A DNA stretch of 64,000 nucleotides from Paraspadella gotoi (GCA_051294375.1 CM119266.1:20280341-20344340), one strand, 5' to 3'; positions 49,086 to 60,350 are shown, counted from the stretch's first letter. Numbers and translations: made by a program. The notes: generated from the letters alone by a model not told the origin.

Positions 49086-50269
49086 CATAGGACGCAAGTT
49101 ATCCAGATCACACATAAAAAAATCACCACGGCGCAAAACCGTTCTTGTTTCTTGGCCGAAAATAGTTCCTCGTTGCGTTTTTGCCACAACTCCACTCTCA
49201 GGCAATCGTCACGCCTTACAACAACACTCCAATCCCAAATCTCTTCTCAGGTTTTTTTTTTTTTTCTCTTTTTCACTCCACAGTCATTTCCACCCCTGAC
49301 TTCTCTCGATCTCTCTCGGCCTCTCCATCGGGTCGACGTCCTTCTGTTTCCTTTAATGACGCCCGTACCTCGCGACACCCATTGTCTTCCCTTCCAGCCA
49401 CGCCACATTAACTGGCGACCTCTTTATTTTTTCCCCTTATTTCTTATCCTTATCGTGACTACGGGGGGGGAGAGTGGGGAACGGGGGGGGGAGGGAGTGA
49501 GGGAGGGACGAGGAGACCCGGACGAGAGAGTTGAAGTGTGAGAGAGGCGTCGCCGAATCGAAACCCTTCGCTTCGAATGTCGAATCCTCGATTCTCTTTT
49601 TTTTTTCCCCTTTTTTTTTTATGACAAGATCGCCCAACATTTAGCCACCTTTCGCGAGACAGGCCAAGATGTAGGATGAAAAAAAAACGTTAAAGGAGAT
49701 CGCAGAGGGGGGGGTAAAGGTTGGCGAGGAAGGAGGCGTGGCGAGATTTCTATCAGTGTTCAACGAGGTGAATCGCTCTGGGTTCAGATGTTTGGGGAGA
49801 AACATCAAACAAATGGAATCCCTTCGCCGATCGCCATCTGCCCTCCGTCCTCTCCGTCTCTCCCCCTCCCTCTCTCTCTCTCTCTTCCTCTCTCCCCCTC
49901 CCTCTCTCTCTCTTCCTTTCTCTTCCTCCCTCCCTCTCTCTTCCTCTCTCCCCCTCTCTCTCTTCCTCTACCACTTCTACCGGCGTCACCTGCGTCTACT
50001 TCCGGTCATTTTCCGGCGCAAAAAAGACGCCGATTTCCGGCACCGGAAAAAAATCTTGCGTTTCCTTCCGATCAATCAGTCGACGCGGCGGCGGTGGCGG
50101 CGGCGGCGGCGGCGGCGGCGGCCGCAACGACGACCGCGATTCGTTCTGTCTCGGCGGGGCTGCGGATGCCGGCAGGTGGCGGCAGGTGCAGCGAGTTGGC
50201 GCCGCCAATTCGGAACAAGAATAACGAGATGCATTACACCTTTAGGACCTCGAAACAACAGAAGAAGAA

Positions 50270-50305
<36 letters not shown>

Positions 50306-50345
50306 AAAAGAGGCCCGTCACGGGTGAAAGGGAAAATCTGAAACA
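49086..50345. other. Right part of unit B, no firm gene
   Basis: Pyrimidine-rich, G-run and GCG-rich DNA with a (CGA)n run at about 50,270-50,303. Plus-strand frames from 49,738 and 49,788 run through it but contain poly-Ala/poly-Thr and are not conserved in unit A. A shared peptide NNEMHYTFRTSKQ at about 50,217 is the only segment read the same way in both copies. Confidence 0.4.
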
Positions 50346-50632
50346 TTCTCGGCCGCGAAGCAACAAAGCGGAAAAAAAGCAATCGCGCTTTGGTCCGGGA
50401 GCCGGGGTGAGTTGAGGTGAGGCGAGGTAAGTTAAGTTGAGGTTGAGTTGAGATGAATGACTGCTTTCCTAAATGCTGATAGCGTTTGTTCTAATGAAGA
50501 TGATGATGATCATTGATGATAATGTGTTTTGTTTATCTTCTAAGCTTTTAAAGTTAAACTGATATTCTTTGTTCTAATGAATTCTTTAAATGCCTTTGAC
50601 AATCTGCTTCACGTCAGGTCGCGACTCTAGTA

Positions 50633-51490
50633 CAGGGAGGTCCAGCTGCAATGGGACTAACTTCAAGTGCTTACAGCACAAAACGGTTTATGATAGCGAG
50701 AAAAAGAGACTATGAAATTGATACAACCAATATAAAAATTACCCATTTATTTAATAAATAAGCTTTCTTGTCCCTGACTTTTGACAGGCTTTGGTGGTTT
50801 AAGGCCTCCATCAATCTTACAAGATAATGACAGAGCAAATCCCTGCAAGCTTTCAATCAAGACTCTCTCACAGTCTCGTTTATTCACTCCCAGAGTACCT
50901 GGCTTTCCTATCAATGAAGTGGTATAATATTTCAAAGAATGTTTCAATTGTATGAAAAGACCACTCCCTTATATCAGAAACTAGGCTAAATTATCTTTCA
51001 ATCGATATCAAAAACGTCTGGAAAATCCAATTAAAGCTTTTTGCATAACCTGTCAAAATTCTTTGCGCCGTTTCCTTCCAAAATTTTGGGAAGTTTTGGA
51101 AAAAATCAAGATGAAGTATGGTGACTCCTGACTTTTGGACCCGCAGTTTACCTGACTGCAATCTTTCTGATTAATGAAAATGTAGGATAGAGAAGCAGAA
51201 TGTCCCACGTATCTTCTCAAGAACTTTATACTTTCTGACAGCAACCATAGTGACAGAAATGATAGCATTCTTAACTGGAGCAATCGGAAAAGCATATGTC
51301 GCCTTCTCTGAACCTCTGAACCTTTTAACCTGAGAAGATAACGCCAATGGTGGCCAAAAGCGAATCTTTTTATTTGATTGTGTTGTCGTTACAATTTTTC
51401 ACAAGTGTACCAATTTTCATTTGATTATATTTGTATTTACCCGCCCCAACGATTTTTAAAAGTTAGTCCCAAAAGAGCTGGACCTCCCTG
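50633..51490. mobile_element. TA-flanked element with 31-bp terminal inverted repeats (858 bp)
   Basis: The left end CAGGGAGGTCCAGCTG (50,633) and the right end in reverse complement CAGGGAGGTCCAGCTC (from 51,490) continue together through TGGGACTAACTT, giving about 31 bp of near-perfect inverted repeat. Both sides are flanked by TA (50,631-50,632 and 51,491-51,492), as in Tc1/mariner insertions. The interior has short minus-strand frames (50,747-50,947, 51,053-51,295), neither with recognisable DDE/D transposase motifs, so it appears non-autonomous. The interior contains repeat R1, shared with at least four other places in the window. Confidence 0.8.
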
Positions 51491-51521
51491 TAAATGACTT
51501 TCGGAATAAGCGCCACGACGC

Positions 51522-51534
51522 GTTGCTTAGCAAC
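51522..51534. promoter_or_regulatory. X-box-like palindrome (RFX type)
   Basis: GTTGCTTAGCAAC is a perfect inverted repeat around one central base and extends to CGTTGCT-T-AGCAACG. It matches the GTTGC..(A/G)GCAAC form of RFX X-boxes, which drive ciliary and other genes. It lies 30 bp outside the right end of the TIR element and about 280 bp before a TATA box. Confidence 0.4.
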
Positions 51535-51699
51535 GACTTTTTCCGAGACGATCAGATTAATTATCTCGCCGTTAAAGTTACTCCCGGACAACATCGTAAA
51601 AGGAGTATAAAAAAAAACTCGGGAAGGAATTTATGGAGATCCATTTCCCGACGAGGGAGCGAGGCCGCGACGCGCGCAGATCCGCGCCAGTCACGCCAC

Positions 51700-51830
51700 G
51701 CCCATTAACCGGATGTAGCGCGCGAGATGTAGCGTTAACCGGTTAACCGGTTAACCGGCTCACACCCATAATCTTCGCGGAATGTCGATATCCGAGCAGC
51801 GTGCGGCCTATAAACACACTTTCACGGGAA
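51700..51830 (+). promoter_or_regulatory. Promoter-like cluster: tandem AACCGGTT sites and a TATA box
   Basis: AACCGGTT occurs at 51,737-51,744 and 51,745-51,752, AACCGGCT at 51,753-51,760 and AACCGGAT at 51,707-51,714. AACCGGTT is the consensus of Grainyhead/CP2-type epidermal factors. A TATAAA box follows at 51,809-51,814. The order and spacing suggest a plus-strand core promoter with transcription starting near 51,840. The transcript is not identified, because the next 400 bases hold only GC-rich low-complexity frames. Confidence 0.45.
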
Positions 51831-51839
51831 AAGGGTAGC

Positions 51840-52330
51840 TTAAATATTTTTATCGCCCGCCACTAGGTTCCCGTCTCCACTCTGCAACCCCTCGTTCGCC
51901 CTTCTCGTAACAACGCTCCCGTCACTCCCACTTCGCCCCCCGTCACTCCCACTTCACCCTCGTCAACTCCTTTCACTATCGAACGTCGAACACGCCCCCT
52001 CCCCTCCCCTTCGCAAAGCCCGGCCGCGCGACCCCTCGCGACCCCGAAACAACAGAAGGTGCAAGCACCTGGTTTTTGTTTGGCGTCGATCCATCTCTCA
52101 CGCCGCCGTCGCCGCCGCCGCTGCCGCCTCCTTCCGCGCTTTCGCCTCCGCAGCCAAGGCCGCCGCTGCCTCCGCCGCCGCCTCCTGTCGCTGCCGCCGT
52201 CGTCGAGACACAAATTCATTTCAAAGAACAGACGACGACAACGACGACGATTACTATTTTTCTGAGAATTCTTTATCCAAAATCGAGTGGTTTAAAGTCT
52301 AAAGCTAAAAAAGTTGGAAGCAAAGACTAA
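51840..52330. other. GC-rich low-complexity stretch, possible exon
   Basis: GCCGCC/CTCCG-rich DNA between 52,090 and 52,205 gives Arg-, Gly- or Ala/Glu-rich peptides depending on frame. A minus-strand frame rich in Gly reaches a CAG|GTGC site near 52,068. No frame is clearly preferred and no homologue was recognised, so no gene is called. Confidence 0.35.
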
Positions 52331-52374
52331 AGGTTTTCCCTTTTTTTTATCGTCCAGCCGCACCTATGTACTAT

Positions 52375-52470
52375 CTTCTCTCTCTCTCTCTCTCTCCTCA
52401 TCATCTCTCTCTCTCTCTCTTCTCTCTCTCTCGTTTCTCTCTCTCGTCTCTCTCTCTCTCTTTCTCTCTT
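52375..52470 (+). repeat. CT-rich microsatellite
   Basis: CT dinucleotides interrupted by CGT and CAT. A second CT tract lies at about 52,801-52,890. Confidence 0.9.
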
Positions 52471-52519
52471 TTCGGACAAATTTATATTGATCACCCTCTT
52501 AACACCGAGATGGCGTTGA

Positions 52520-52680
52520 GATCTCCGACGAAAGAACTTCGATGAAGACGCAGATTACGATCACGAGGACGAAAGCGACGACGACAAAGAAAACGACGAT
52601 GGCGACGACGATGACGACGACGACAACAAAAACGATGAAGACGACAAAATACAACCGAATAGAAACGACTTTGGGAAATG
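52520..52680 (+). CDS. Possible acidic C-terminal exon
   Basis: One frame reads RKNFDEDADYDHEDESDDD and continues acidic and Asn-rich for about 30 residues before NRNDFGK and a TGA at 52,679. An in-frame stop lies just upstream, so it could only be an internal or last exon, with an AG at about 52,518 as acceptor. Codon variation (GAC, GAT, GAA, AAC) is greater than a pure GAC repeat would give, which mildly favours coding. The alternative Thr/Lys frame is also open. It could equally be a degenerate microsatellite. Confidence 0.25.
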
Positions 52681-52801
52681 AGGAACCAAGATGGAAAAAA
52701 ATACTTGTTCTCTCATTAGTACACATTTTCCCCCCTTTATTTTTTGAAAAATGTTCATTTTTCAATTTCTTTTTAACCATCATCAGTTATCACTTCGTCT
52801 G

Positions 52802-52832
<31 letters not shown>

Positions 52833-52850
52833 TCTCCCCTCTCTCCTCTC

Positions 52851-52894
<44 letters not shown>

Positions 52895-53980
52895 CTCTCC
52901 ACCGGGTCGTCTCGGCCAAAAACACGATTTTTCTTTCGCCGGTCTTCCCCTTCCTCTCTTCTTTTCTTTTTCCCCCTCCTCCTCTCTTCCTCCTCCTCCT
53001 CCTCCCTTTTTGTTTTCTGTCCTCTCTTCTTTCCTCATTTACTTTCTTTTCCTCCTTCGACTCCTCCTCTTCCTCCGCCCGTTTAAAATGCACGCAGACC
53101 TTCCTCATCTTCGCGGCTCCGACTGGCGACTCTCTGGTGCCTCCATAACCTTATGGTTCCCATCAATCACGAGTTAAATCAACGTTCACTTTATGGTGGA
53201 ACCAGTGGGGCCGAGAGGGGGAGGGGAGGAAGGGGGAAGGGGGTGGAAGGGGGTAAAAGGACCGGGGGTGGAAGAGGGGAGAGGACGGGGGAAAGGGGAA
53301 GAACCCGCAGGTTAACTGGGAGCGATGTTATGCGTGGATTCGAAGGGAATAGACGTTGAAAGGAAGAAGAACTATTTCGTAAATTCGGATTGGATCGGAA
53401 TTATTTGAATATTTGAAAATAAAAAAAGAATAGAAGATTAAATCAAAATTCAATTATAGTTAGCGAAACAGATAATACAAAATAAAAAAAAAAACTGAAA
53501 TGTTCTTTGATTTTATCATTTTATAAATTTAATTTGACTAATCTGTTTTATCTACAGTTGATTCATGAAGTCTTAGTGGTTTTGGTAAATTAATAGAAAT
53601 AAAGAACAATAACAATAACAATAAGAATGATTTTATTAATAATGATAATATAATAAGAATAAAACTGAAGAAAAACCAACCGACCGACCAATTATGACGT
53701 TTCAGAGAGGCGTCGCTGCATCCTAAAAGAAGGAACAATGGAGCCTGTGATGATAAAAGCTTGGACCCGAAACCAATAAACATAACAGAAAAAAAATAGA
53801 GGAGTCTAAGAGAAAGGCGCGTGCATACACACGCATGCATGCACATTACATGTTCATTTCCATTCTAAGAATCAAAATTTGAGAAAAGGAAAGGAAAAAT
53901 TTGGAAAATCTTGGCTAAAACACTGAACAGAAAGTGAATTGCTCAGTGTGAAAGAAAGGGAAAGAGTAAAAATGGTGAAC
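52895..53980. other. Pyrimidine-rich, then AT-rich non-genic stretch
   Basis: CTCC-rich DNA to 53,070, a short mixed segment (53,080-53,200), GGGGA-rich DNA (53,210-53,310), then AT-rich DNA. A frame beginning ATGCACGCAGACC at 53,089 is only 29 codons long. No gene is supportable. Confidence 0.45.
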
Positions 53981-53984
53981 GCTA

Positions 53985-54205
53985 GAGAGAGAGAGAGAGA
54001 GAGACAGAAAGAGAGAGAGAGACAGAAAAGAAGAAGAGAGGGAAGAAGAAGAAGAGAAGAGAGAGAGAGAAATGAGAGAGGAGGAGAGAGGAGAGAGAGA
54101 GAGGAGAGAGAGCGGGAAGAGAGAGAGAGAGAGGAAAGAGAGAGAGAGAGAGAGAAAGAGAAGGAGAGAAGAGACATGAAAGACAGACGAGAGAGAGAAA
54201 AGAGA
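53985..54205 (+). repeat. GA-rich microsatellite
   Basis: GA/GAA repeats with GACAGAAA interruptions. All frames across it are artefacts. Confidence 0.85.
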
Positions 54206-54319
54206 TAGAGCTTGAAGGTAACTCTCTGATTTTTTTTCTCTGGCCTTCCATGACGAGTGATGAATGTCCGAGAGAAGAGTGAAGAGAGGCTCATAATTCA
54301 CAATTGGTCTTTCTTGGAT

Positions 54320-54443
54320 CACGACGACGAGGATGAGGAGGAGGAGGAGGAGGAAGAAGAGGAGGAGGAGGATGTTTGTGGCAATGATGAAGAAAAAGGA
54401 TGATGTCGTCATCATAATCATGAGGGGAATCATCATCATCATC

Positions 54444-54491
<48 letters not shown>

Positions 54492-54562
54492 TAAAATAAT
54501 AATAATAATAATAAATAATAGAATAATAAATAATAATAATGTTAATATAATTAATAATAATA

Positions 54563-54613
<51 letters not shown>

Positions 54614-54690
54614 TAATGTAATACATAATAAATAATTAATAATAATAAAAATAATAGTAATAATAATAATAATAATAGTTAGTCATCATC
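54320..54690 (+). repeat. GAG/GAT tract followed by a long (AAT)n tract
   Basis: GGAGGAGGA-type repeats at 54,330-54,372 are followed by an interrupted (AAT)n/(ATA)n tract from 54,446 to 54,677, the longest trinucleotide tract in the window. Confidence 0.9.
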
Positions 54691-54734
54691 ATCATTACCT
54701 TGCATACTAACATTCATTTTTGTTTCAGCATTTT

Positions 54735-54862
54735 ATATACGAGGGTGGGGTACTAACAAAGGTTTTTTAATTTTTATTCGTTGTCAATCCGAACATGTCT
54801 GCATTGTACTATAATAAATCGATATTGTTAAAAAAATTCAAAAACCTTTGTTATTCATCGAA
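54735..54862. mobile_element. Short inverted-repeat sequence, mariner-like end
   Basis: TAACAAAGGTTTTTTAATTTTT (54,754 on) pairs with AAAAAATTCAAAAACCTTTG and TTA (54,831-54,853), making about 22-bp arms around a loop of about 50 bp. A TACGAGGGTGGGGTA stretch just outside the left arm resembles the TACGAGGG starts of some mariner-type elements. No second outer end is visible, so it may be a truncated end or a MITE hairpin. Confidence 0.4.
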
Positions 54863-55420
54863 AGAAAGGAATATACCAATCCGGTTCGAACATAAAATAA
54901 TATATATTATAATATTACGATGCTCCCTCTATTTCCGGGAAGACAATCTGACATATTATAGTTAAAACAAGTTAATCTTGCAATTTTCATTAAAGTATTT
55001 ATAGGTTTAGATAATTGAAAAACGGTAATAGAATATGAAATCATGTTATATTAAATATTTTTAAAAAATCGAAAACATAAAATAGTTGAAAAATAATTTT
55101 AAGTATCATTTATCCATCGATACGAATTACACATCATCATCTTTTTAAACAACTGGTTTTCTAAAACACCACTTATCGCGCGATTGGAAAAAAAAAAATA
55201 TGTGTAAAAAAAAGAGCCGATGCCGCCGTCAATAAAAAAAAAGAGCATCGGACTTATATCGTCGATTCTTCTGCCGGCTGGAAGAAAAATAAAAGGTCCG
55301 TCCCATAACAGGTGAAGATTTCAAAAGAACAAAAACAAAAATAATAAATTCTCATGATTACAATTTTACGGCTCGGAAGGAAAAAAAAAAAGAGAAGAAA
55401 AAAGGCGGACAGAGAAGAAG
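54863..55420. other. AT-rich non-genic stretch
   Basis: AT-rich with A-runs. No ORF or repeat unit of note. Confidence 0.5.
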
Positions 55421-55432
55421 AGAGAGAGAGAG

Positions 55433-55479
<47 letters not shown>

Positions 55480-56244
55480 AGAGAGAGAAGAGAGAGGAGG
55501 GGAGCAGGAGATCAGGGGAGGACGAGCAGGGGTGGAGAGAGCATGAGAGGAGAGAGCAGGAGAGGAGGGAGAGGAGACGAGACAGACTGATTGAGAAGAA
55601 GGAAACTGTGAATCCGGCGAACGGTTCAGTTTTTTTTTTTTAAACGATTGTTTTTTAAAACTGATAATGGCGCTTATTCTTCGACTTGACGAGATGAGTG
55701 TGGTGAGCGAGAGATGAGAAAGGAGAGAGAGAGAGAGAAGAGAGAACGAGAGAGGAGCAGAGCGGAGAATGAGAGAAACTCTGATTTGATTTGATAGACC
55801 CTCGTAAAGAGGAAAAAGAGAAATAGGGAGAAAAGAAGGAGAGAGAAAAAGATTTTGATCCCGATCACAGGATTATATGATCTTACTTTCTCCATTTTTA
55901 GACTTACGACGAGGGTTGTGGATCTTAAAGAGCAAGAGAGAGAAGGAGGAGGAGGAGAAGAGGAGGAGGAGAAGAAGGGGAGAGGCCGGCGGAGAAGGTG
56001 AGAAGCGGAAAAACAAGCGCCAGCGCATCCCGGCGGTGCAGACGACTGAGGTTCGATTATCCCGAGATATGTACAGAGCGAAGTCGCCCTAGCGCCCGCT
56101 TTAATGAAACGTCACTCCGCGATGACTAAGAAAGGAAGGGAAAGGAGAGAGAGAGGAGAGAGAGAGAGAGAGAGAAGAGAGAGAGGAGAGAGAGAGAGAG
56201 AGAGAGAGAAGAGAGCAGAGAGAGAGAGAGAGAGAGAGAGAGAG
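55421..56244. repeat. GA-rich region with several tracts
   Basis: GA tracts at 55,421-55,560, 55,715-55,760, 55,925-55,985 and 56,142-56,244, separated by short mixed sequence including 56,000-56,100. No gene is visible. The last tract is the left edge of unit C1 and also appears at the start of C2 after the 25-N gap. Confidence 0.75.
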
Positions 56245-56543
56245 TTGATAAGAGACTAACGTCAGCCCATTCGAAAACTTTCTCCTCCGCTTAAAAGTGG
56301 CGGTGATGTTGATTAGGAAGCGACTTTACATGTCGCAGTAGTATTCTTTTTCTCGCGGAGAAGAAAAGTTCGCGGAAAAAAAGGGGGCGCGCTCGTGTCC
56401 CTTAACGCTGAGTATTTTGCTACGCCGGGGCTCGCACGTAAATGAGCATGTGGATTAAAACCGTAATTAATTGAAATAAATTCGTTAAAAAGAAAAATCA
56501 GTAGTAAAAGTAAAGAAAGATCCGTCTACGGTTTCTACAAGAG

Positions 56544-56819
56544 ATGGCGCTATTTTTCTCAGAGACAATCTCTCACCTGCCGGACCCTCCAACGCTCCCG
56601 ACGCCGCCGAAGCTGCCGTCGCTGCCGGTCGCTGCCCGTCGCTGCCGAGTTGCCAGCCGGTTTCAAGCCGCCACCGACCATGTTCAAGCTCCCTACGCCG
56701 CCGATTCTGCCGTCCTGGCGACGTCGGCAATGACGCCGCCACCGACGCTGCCGACGTCGCCGATGACGCTGCCGACGCTGAGCGACGCAGCGGGTTCTCT
56801 TTCGCGTCCAGGGAAATGA
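56544..56819 (+). repeat. GCC/GAC trinucleotide-rich block, Leu-Pro-Thr frame (C1)
   Basis: Interrupted CTGCCG(A/T)CG repeats. The plus frame starting ATGGCGCTATTTTTC gives a Leu-Pro-Thr/Ser-rich peptide ending MTLPTL. The frame shifts in the middle relative to C2 (60,658-60,930). Coding is possible but unproven. The minus strand offers an equally open Gly/Asp/Val frame. Confidence 0.4.
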
Positions 56820-56898
56820 ATCGAGGCGCCAACTGAAAAAAAGATAAGCGAGCCGAAAATTCTGGAAACTTAATTCGCCTCCTCATTTTTTAATCATT

Positions 56899-56899
<1 letters not shown>

Positions 56900-56987
<88 letters not shown>

Positions 56988-56995
56988 CTCTCATC
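56900..56995 (+). repeat. CT microsatellite (C1)
   Basis: About 95 bp of CT repeats. The counterpart in C2 is replaced by gap 61,029-61,215. Confidence 0.9.
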
Positions 56996-57595
56996 CATCA
57001 TCGCTTTACACTCTCAACTCCATCCTACTCCCCTTTCCAAAACTCTGGACTATAAACTGAGTCGCCAATTTTTTCTTTATCCTTTGTCTCTAATTTTATC
57101 TGACTCAACAGAAATCTTCTCTACCCTCGACCACCGCTGACGCTTTACATACGTATGTAAAAAACCCAATTAAAACCCCCATTACAATACAATTGTACAT
57201 ACTTACTCCCACTTTGAATTTACTCATTTTTACTCTTCCCTACTCTTCACTACATTTTCCACTTTCTCAAACCAATTTCATCCACCTTCTATCAATACAT
57301 ATCGGCGACACTTCTCCACTTTCCCACCACCCCCACCCCCCCTTTGTCCACTTACGCAGACCAAATTCCACTTCCCCCCCCTCTTCCCCAACCCCGAATC
57401 CACCCACTCTTCAACTCTACCCCCCTTTCCCAACCGCCCGCTTAAGAGAAAATCATTTATCATCCATCAGGTTTGTTGGAAAAGACGTCAACAAATCAAA
57501 TTAAAGCCTCGTCAGAAAAGCGTTTCTCTGGGAGGCGAAGACGCCGACGAAGACGCGAGCGCGAGCCAGAATTTGACTCCGGTTTTGCGGCGAAG

Positions 57596-57633
<38 letters not shown>

Positions 57634-58124
57634 GAGAGAAGACGAGAAGAGAGAGAGAGAAGAAAGAGAGAGAGAGAAGAGAGAGAGAGAACAGATGATC
57701 AATGGTCGCTTGCTCAATCGTCGTTTGACTCGAGTAAAAAAAAAAAGTTCGGAAATGGTTTTGTTTGTTGACCGCTGCCTCCGCTGCCTCGCTGCAGTTC
57801 AGCCGACTTGCAGCAGGCCGCAGCCAGCCGCCGTCTCGTTCCTCTTCCTCAACATCTCATCTTAGTGAGAGCAGAACCGCCCTTTTTTAGTCGTCTCCGC
57901 CCTCGACTTTACGTGTCCTCGACCCGTCTCGTTCGATCTATCGAACTCTATTGAGGCTGTCGCTCGCTATCGTCTTCATCGTCGTCGTCCCGTCGTCGAT
58001 GTCCCGTGATTTGATCGTCGCCACCAGATCTCGATGCTGCTGTTCTTTCCCAGTCATACACGACCACCGGGGAGAGCGGAGAGATTCAGTCGGAGATGAG
58101 TTCACACTCTCTTTCCCGGAAAAA

Positions 58125-58275
58125 TGTTTCAATCGGTACAACCAACCATATAAAAATATCCATTCATTAATTAAATATGTGTAAGTCCATTGGAACTTTG
58201 ACAGGCGATGCGTTCTGTTTTAATATAGTGCAATAAAGTGTCTTCTTATTAATATTTTAAAAAATTATGTTTAAT
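58125..58275 (-). repeat. R1 fragment (C1)
   Basis: GTACAACCAACCATATAAAAA and GACAGGCGATG, plus a GTGCAATAAAGTG stretch, match 62,412-62,545 and, with an internal deletion, 50,690-50,960. Confidence 0.65.
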
Positions 58276-59002
58276 TGGTATAAATGGTGAGTAATTTTTG
58301 TACGACTAGTAGGAGAGAAATTGACTCGCTTTGGGGAATTTTTAAAAAAATTATACTTATTAAATTCAGTAAAAAAGACTATTTTCAATCAAAAAAACAC
58401 ATCGGAGAGTAATTTTTTTCACAAAATTGAAAGCATGTTATCTAAATAAATAAATTGTTCGAAACTCATTTTTCAACTTAACAATTTTATTAATAATGCA
58501 CAGTTAATCCCCGTTAAAACTTCAACTTAATCAATAACAAAAAACCATTTTCTGAGATATGAATCGAAAATCCTTTACGGCGCGAGGCTCAGTCAGTCAC
58601 GTCACTCTTGACCCCCCAACGTCGCCAGTTTAACTTAATCTCATCCAATTAGTTGACCTTTTGTCTGAGGCCGACGTTCAAAAGAGGCGGCGAGCGGTAG
58701 GACGAGAAGAGGATCGTGCGGGTAGGCCGCCTTGGGTAAGAGGAAAGTCGGTATAGGTATTGGACCAGAACATGCAGGGGAAGCCAAATGGGGAAATAGA
58801 AGAAGGAGCGGACGAGAGGTCGGGAGTTTAACCCAGAATTTAAATAAGGAAACTGAGTTTCTTCATTTCATTCTTGGCTTATTATCGGATTTTTCTCGTG
58901 CCAAGACGATTCACCCATGAACATCAATACTAGAAATAAAAATACACAAACTGGAAATTTATTTGTTGCTTTTTCCGGATCAACGATTAATCTCGAGGAA
59001 GA

Positions 59003-60285
59003 TGAAGATCTTGCACTCTGTCGTGCGTTATGTTTCTCTTGCTTTACGAGTACTTCGACTTACCATTTAATGCAATGTTAAGAACTTAGCAGTTTACTTT
59101 TATTTTTTGTCTCAATAGTAACACCCACGAGATTGAATCATTCTATATATTATAATTTATATTATATATTATATTACTATATATGCTACCAATATTGTTT
59201 CAGACTTGGAAGTTTAAAAATGTATTTACATGCTAATTATTGTAATAAAGATTTATTAATAAGTAGAATGTTTTTGTAACCTTTGCTTATTTCATATCTT
59301 AAATCTAATAGGATAATTTAATGCTCGAAATTCTTGATATATTAAAAATTTTAAATTAATTAAATCTCAAATTGAAAATAATTTCTAATTTTTGCTGACT
59401 GCCTGGAGTTCTTCCAGTTCTTTGGAAACGTTTTTCTTTTTACCTATTCCTAACTTAATCGGAAATAATAATAATATAAACTTAAATAATTCCTTTTTTG
59501 GATTGGTTTTAGATCCATTAAAAAAAATTGTTTTAAAAATTTCTATCATTAATAATTGAACAGTTTGTATATTCCAACTGTGTTTCTCAAATGAAGCATG
59601 AAACGTGGGTAATTTTTAGTTCAACATTTTAAATAAATGATAGAACCCTTGATTGAACCAATCTTTAAAAATGTGCCCTTGTTGATCTCAGACCGAAGAA
59701 ACGATCAAAGGTTTCGAGCAACTCTACGGCGAATTCTACAAAATCTTCAAAGCCCGCCTCTCACCCTCGAGCGGACGATCACACGGGCCTTCTCTCTCGT
59801 CTCCAAGACGCTCCAGGCACTCCTTACCCGGCATCTTACCTTTTGAGAGCGGGCGGCGGGGGCGCGACAGCGCTCTTAGTGGCGCCGGGCACTCGAAGAT
59901 AAAAACTCTGACACCAAAAGACTGTGAACGATTCCATGCTGCGGGGATGAACCGTGAAGGCGCCGGAAGAAATCGGCGTCGATTCTCGAAGGCGTCTTCA
60001 AAGTTAATGACGGGCGGGTGGCGGGGTCCGAGTCCTTATGGGGCCCGAGGAGGAGGAGGAGGGAGGAGGAGGAGAAAATCCTCTCAGGACTTTTGAAAGC
60101 AAATACTTTAAATGAAACCCGAAAGATTTGTAGAAATACGTCATCAACAGCATCAACTTCATTCTCGAGCTCAAAAAATCTTGCGTCGTCATCAGTCGTC
60201 ATCACAAAACTTCCCAACCGGTGCGCCAACGACTTCGACCACCTGCCAATCTGCCTCCTCCGCTAACGAAATACGAAAGGACCAG
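59003..60285 (+). pseudogene. C1 copy of the small secreted-protein gene, frame-disrupted
   Basis: Exon 1 (59,003-about 59,075) begins MKILHSVV and then shifts frame through single-base indels relative to C2. The donor GGTAAG of C2 reads TGTTAAG here. Exon 2 begins after TTGATCTCAG at 59,692 with one extra C, then encodes the QLYGEFYKIFK and LSPSSGRSHG segments in shifted frames. It continues beyond where C2 is cut by the window end, through SKTLQALLTRHLTF to a frame-dependent stop. A strong donor CCAG|GTAAGT at 60,285/60,286 closes an open frame from about 60,112, which may be a further exon. The damage could be sequencing error. Confidence 0.6.
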
Positions 60286-60325
60286 GTAAGTCCCCGAGAC
60301 AGTGGCGGTGAATTTGGCGACCGCC

Positions 60326-60350
60326 NNNNNNNNNNNNNNNNNNNNNNNNN
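60326..60350. other. 25-N gap between C1 and C2
   Basis: Placeholder-sized gap. To its right the sequence restarts inside the same GA tract that begins C1, 4.1 kb earlier. Confidence 0.95.

Larger units (their letters stand above)
38961..50345. repeat. Large tandem unit B (about 11.4 kb)
   Basis: This is the cleaner copy of the large unit, carrying intact mgcA and mgcB. After its right end (about 50,345) the sequence continues into GGCCGCGAAGCAAC, the true right flank. In unit A the same point is followed by the start of B. It can be used as the reference for gene structure in A. Confidence 0.85.
56246..60325. repeat. Tandem unit C1 (about 4.1 kb)
   Basis: Repeated at 60,351 onward in the same orientation. 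Landmarks are GTTGATAAGAGACTAACGTC (56,245/60,368), the Leu-Pro-Thr-rich block (56,580/60,700), the TACATACGTATGTA palindrome (57,147/61,307), R1 (58,130/62,415), the secreted-protein gene (59,003/63,230) and its second exon (59,692/63,889). The copies differ mainly by small indels. The 25-N gap falls exactly between them. Confidence 0.88.

Noticed and set aside
54444-54626. Poly-Tyr/Leu ORF
   Set aside because: Translation of an (AAT)n tract.
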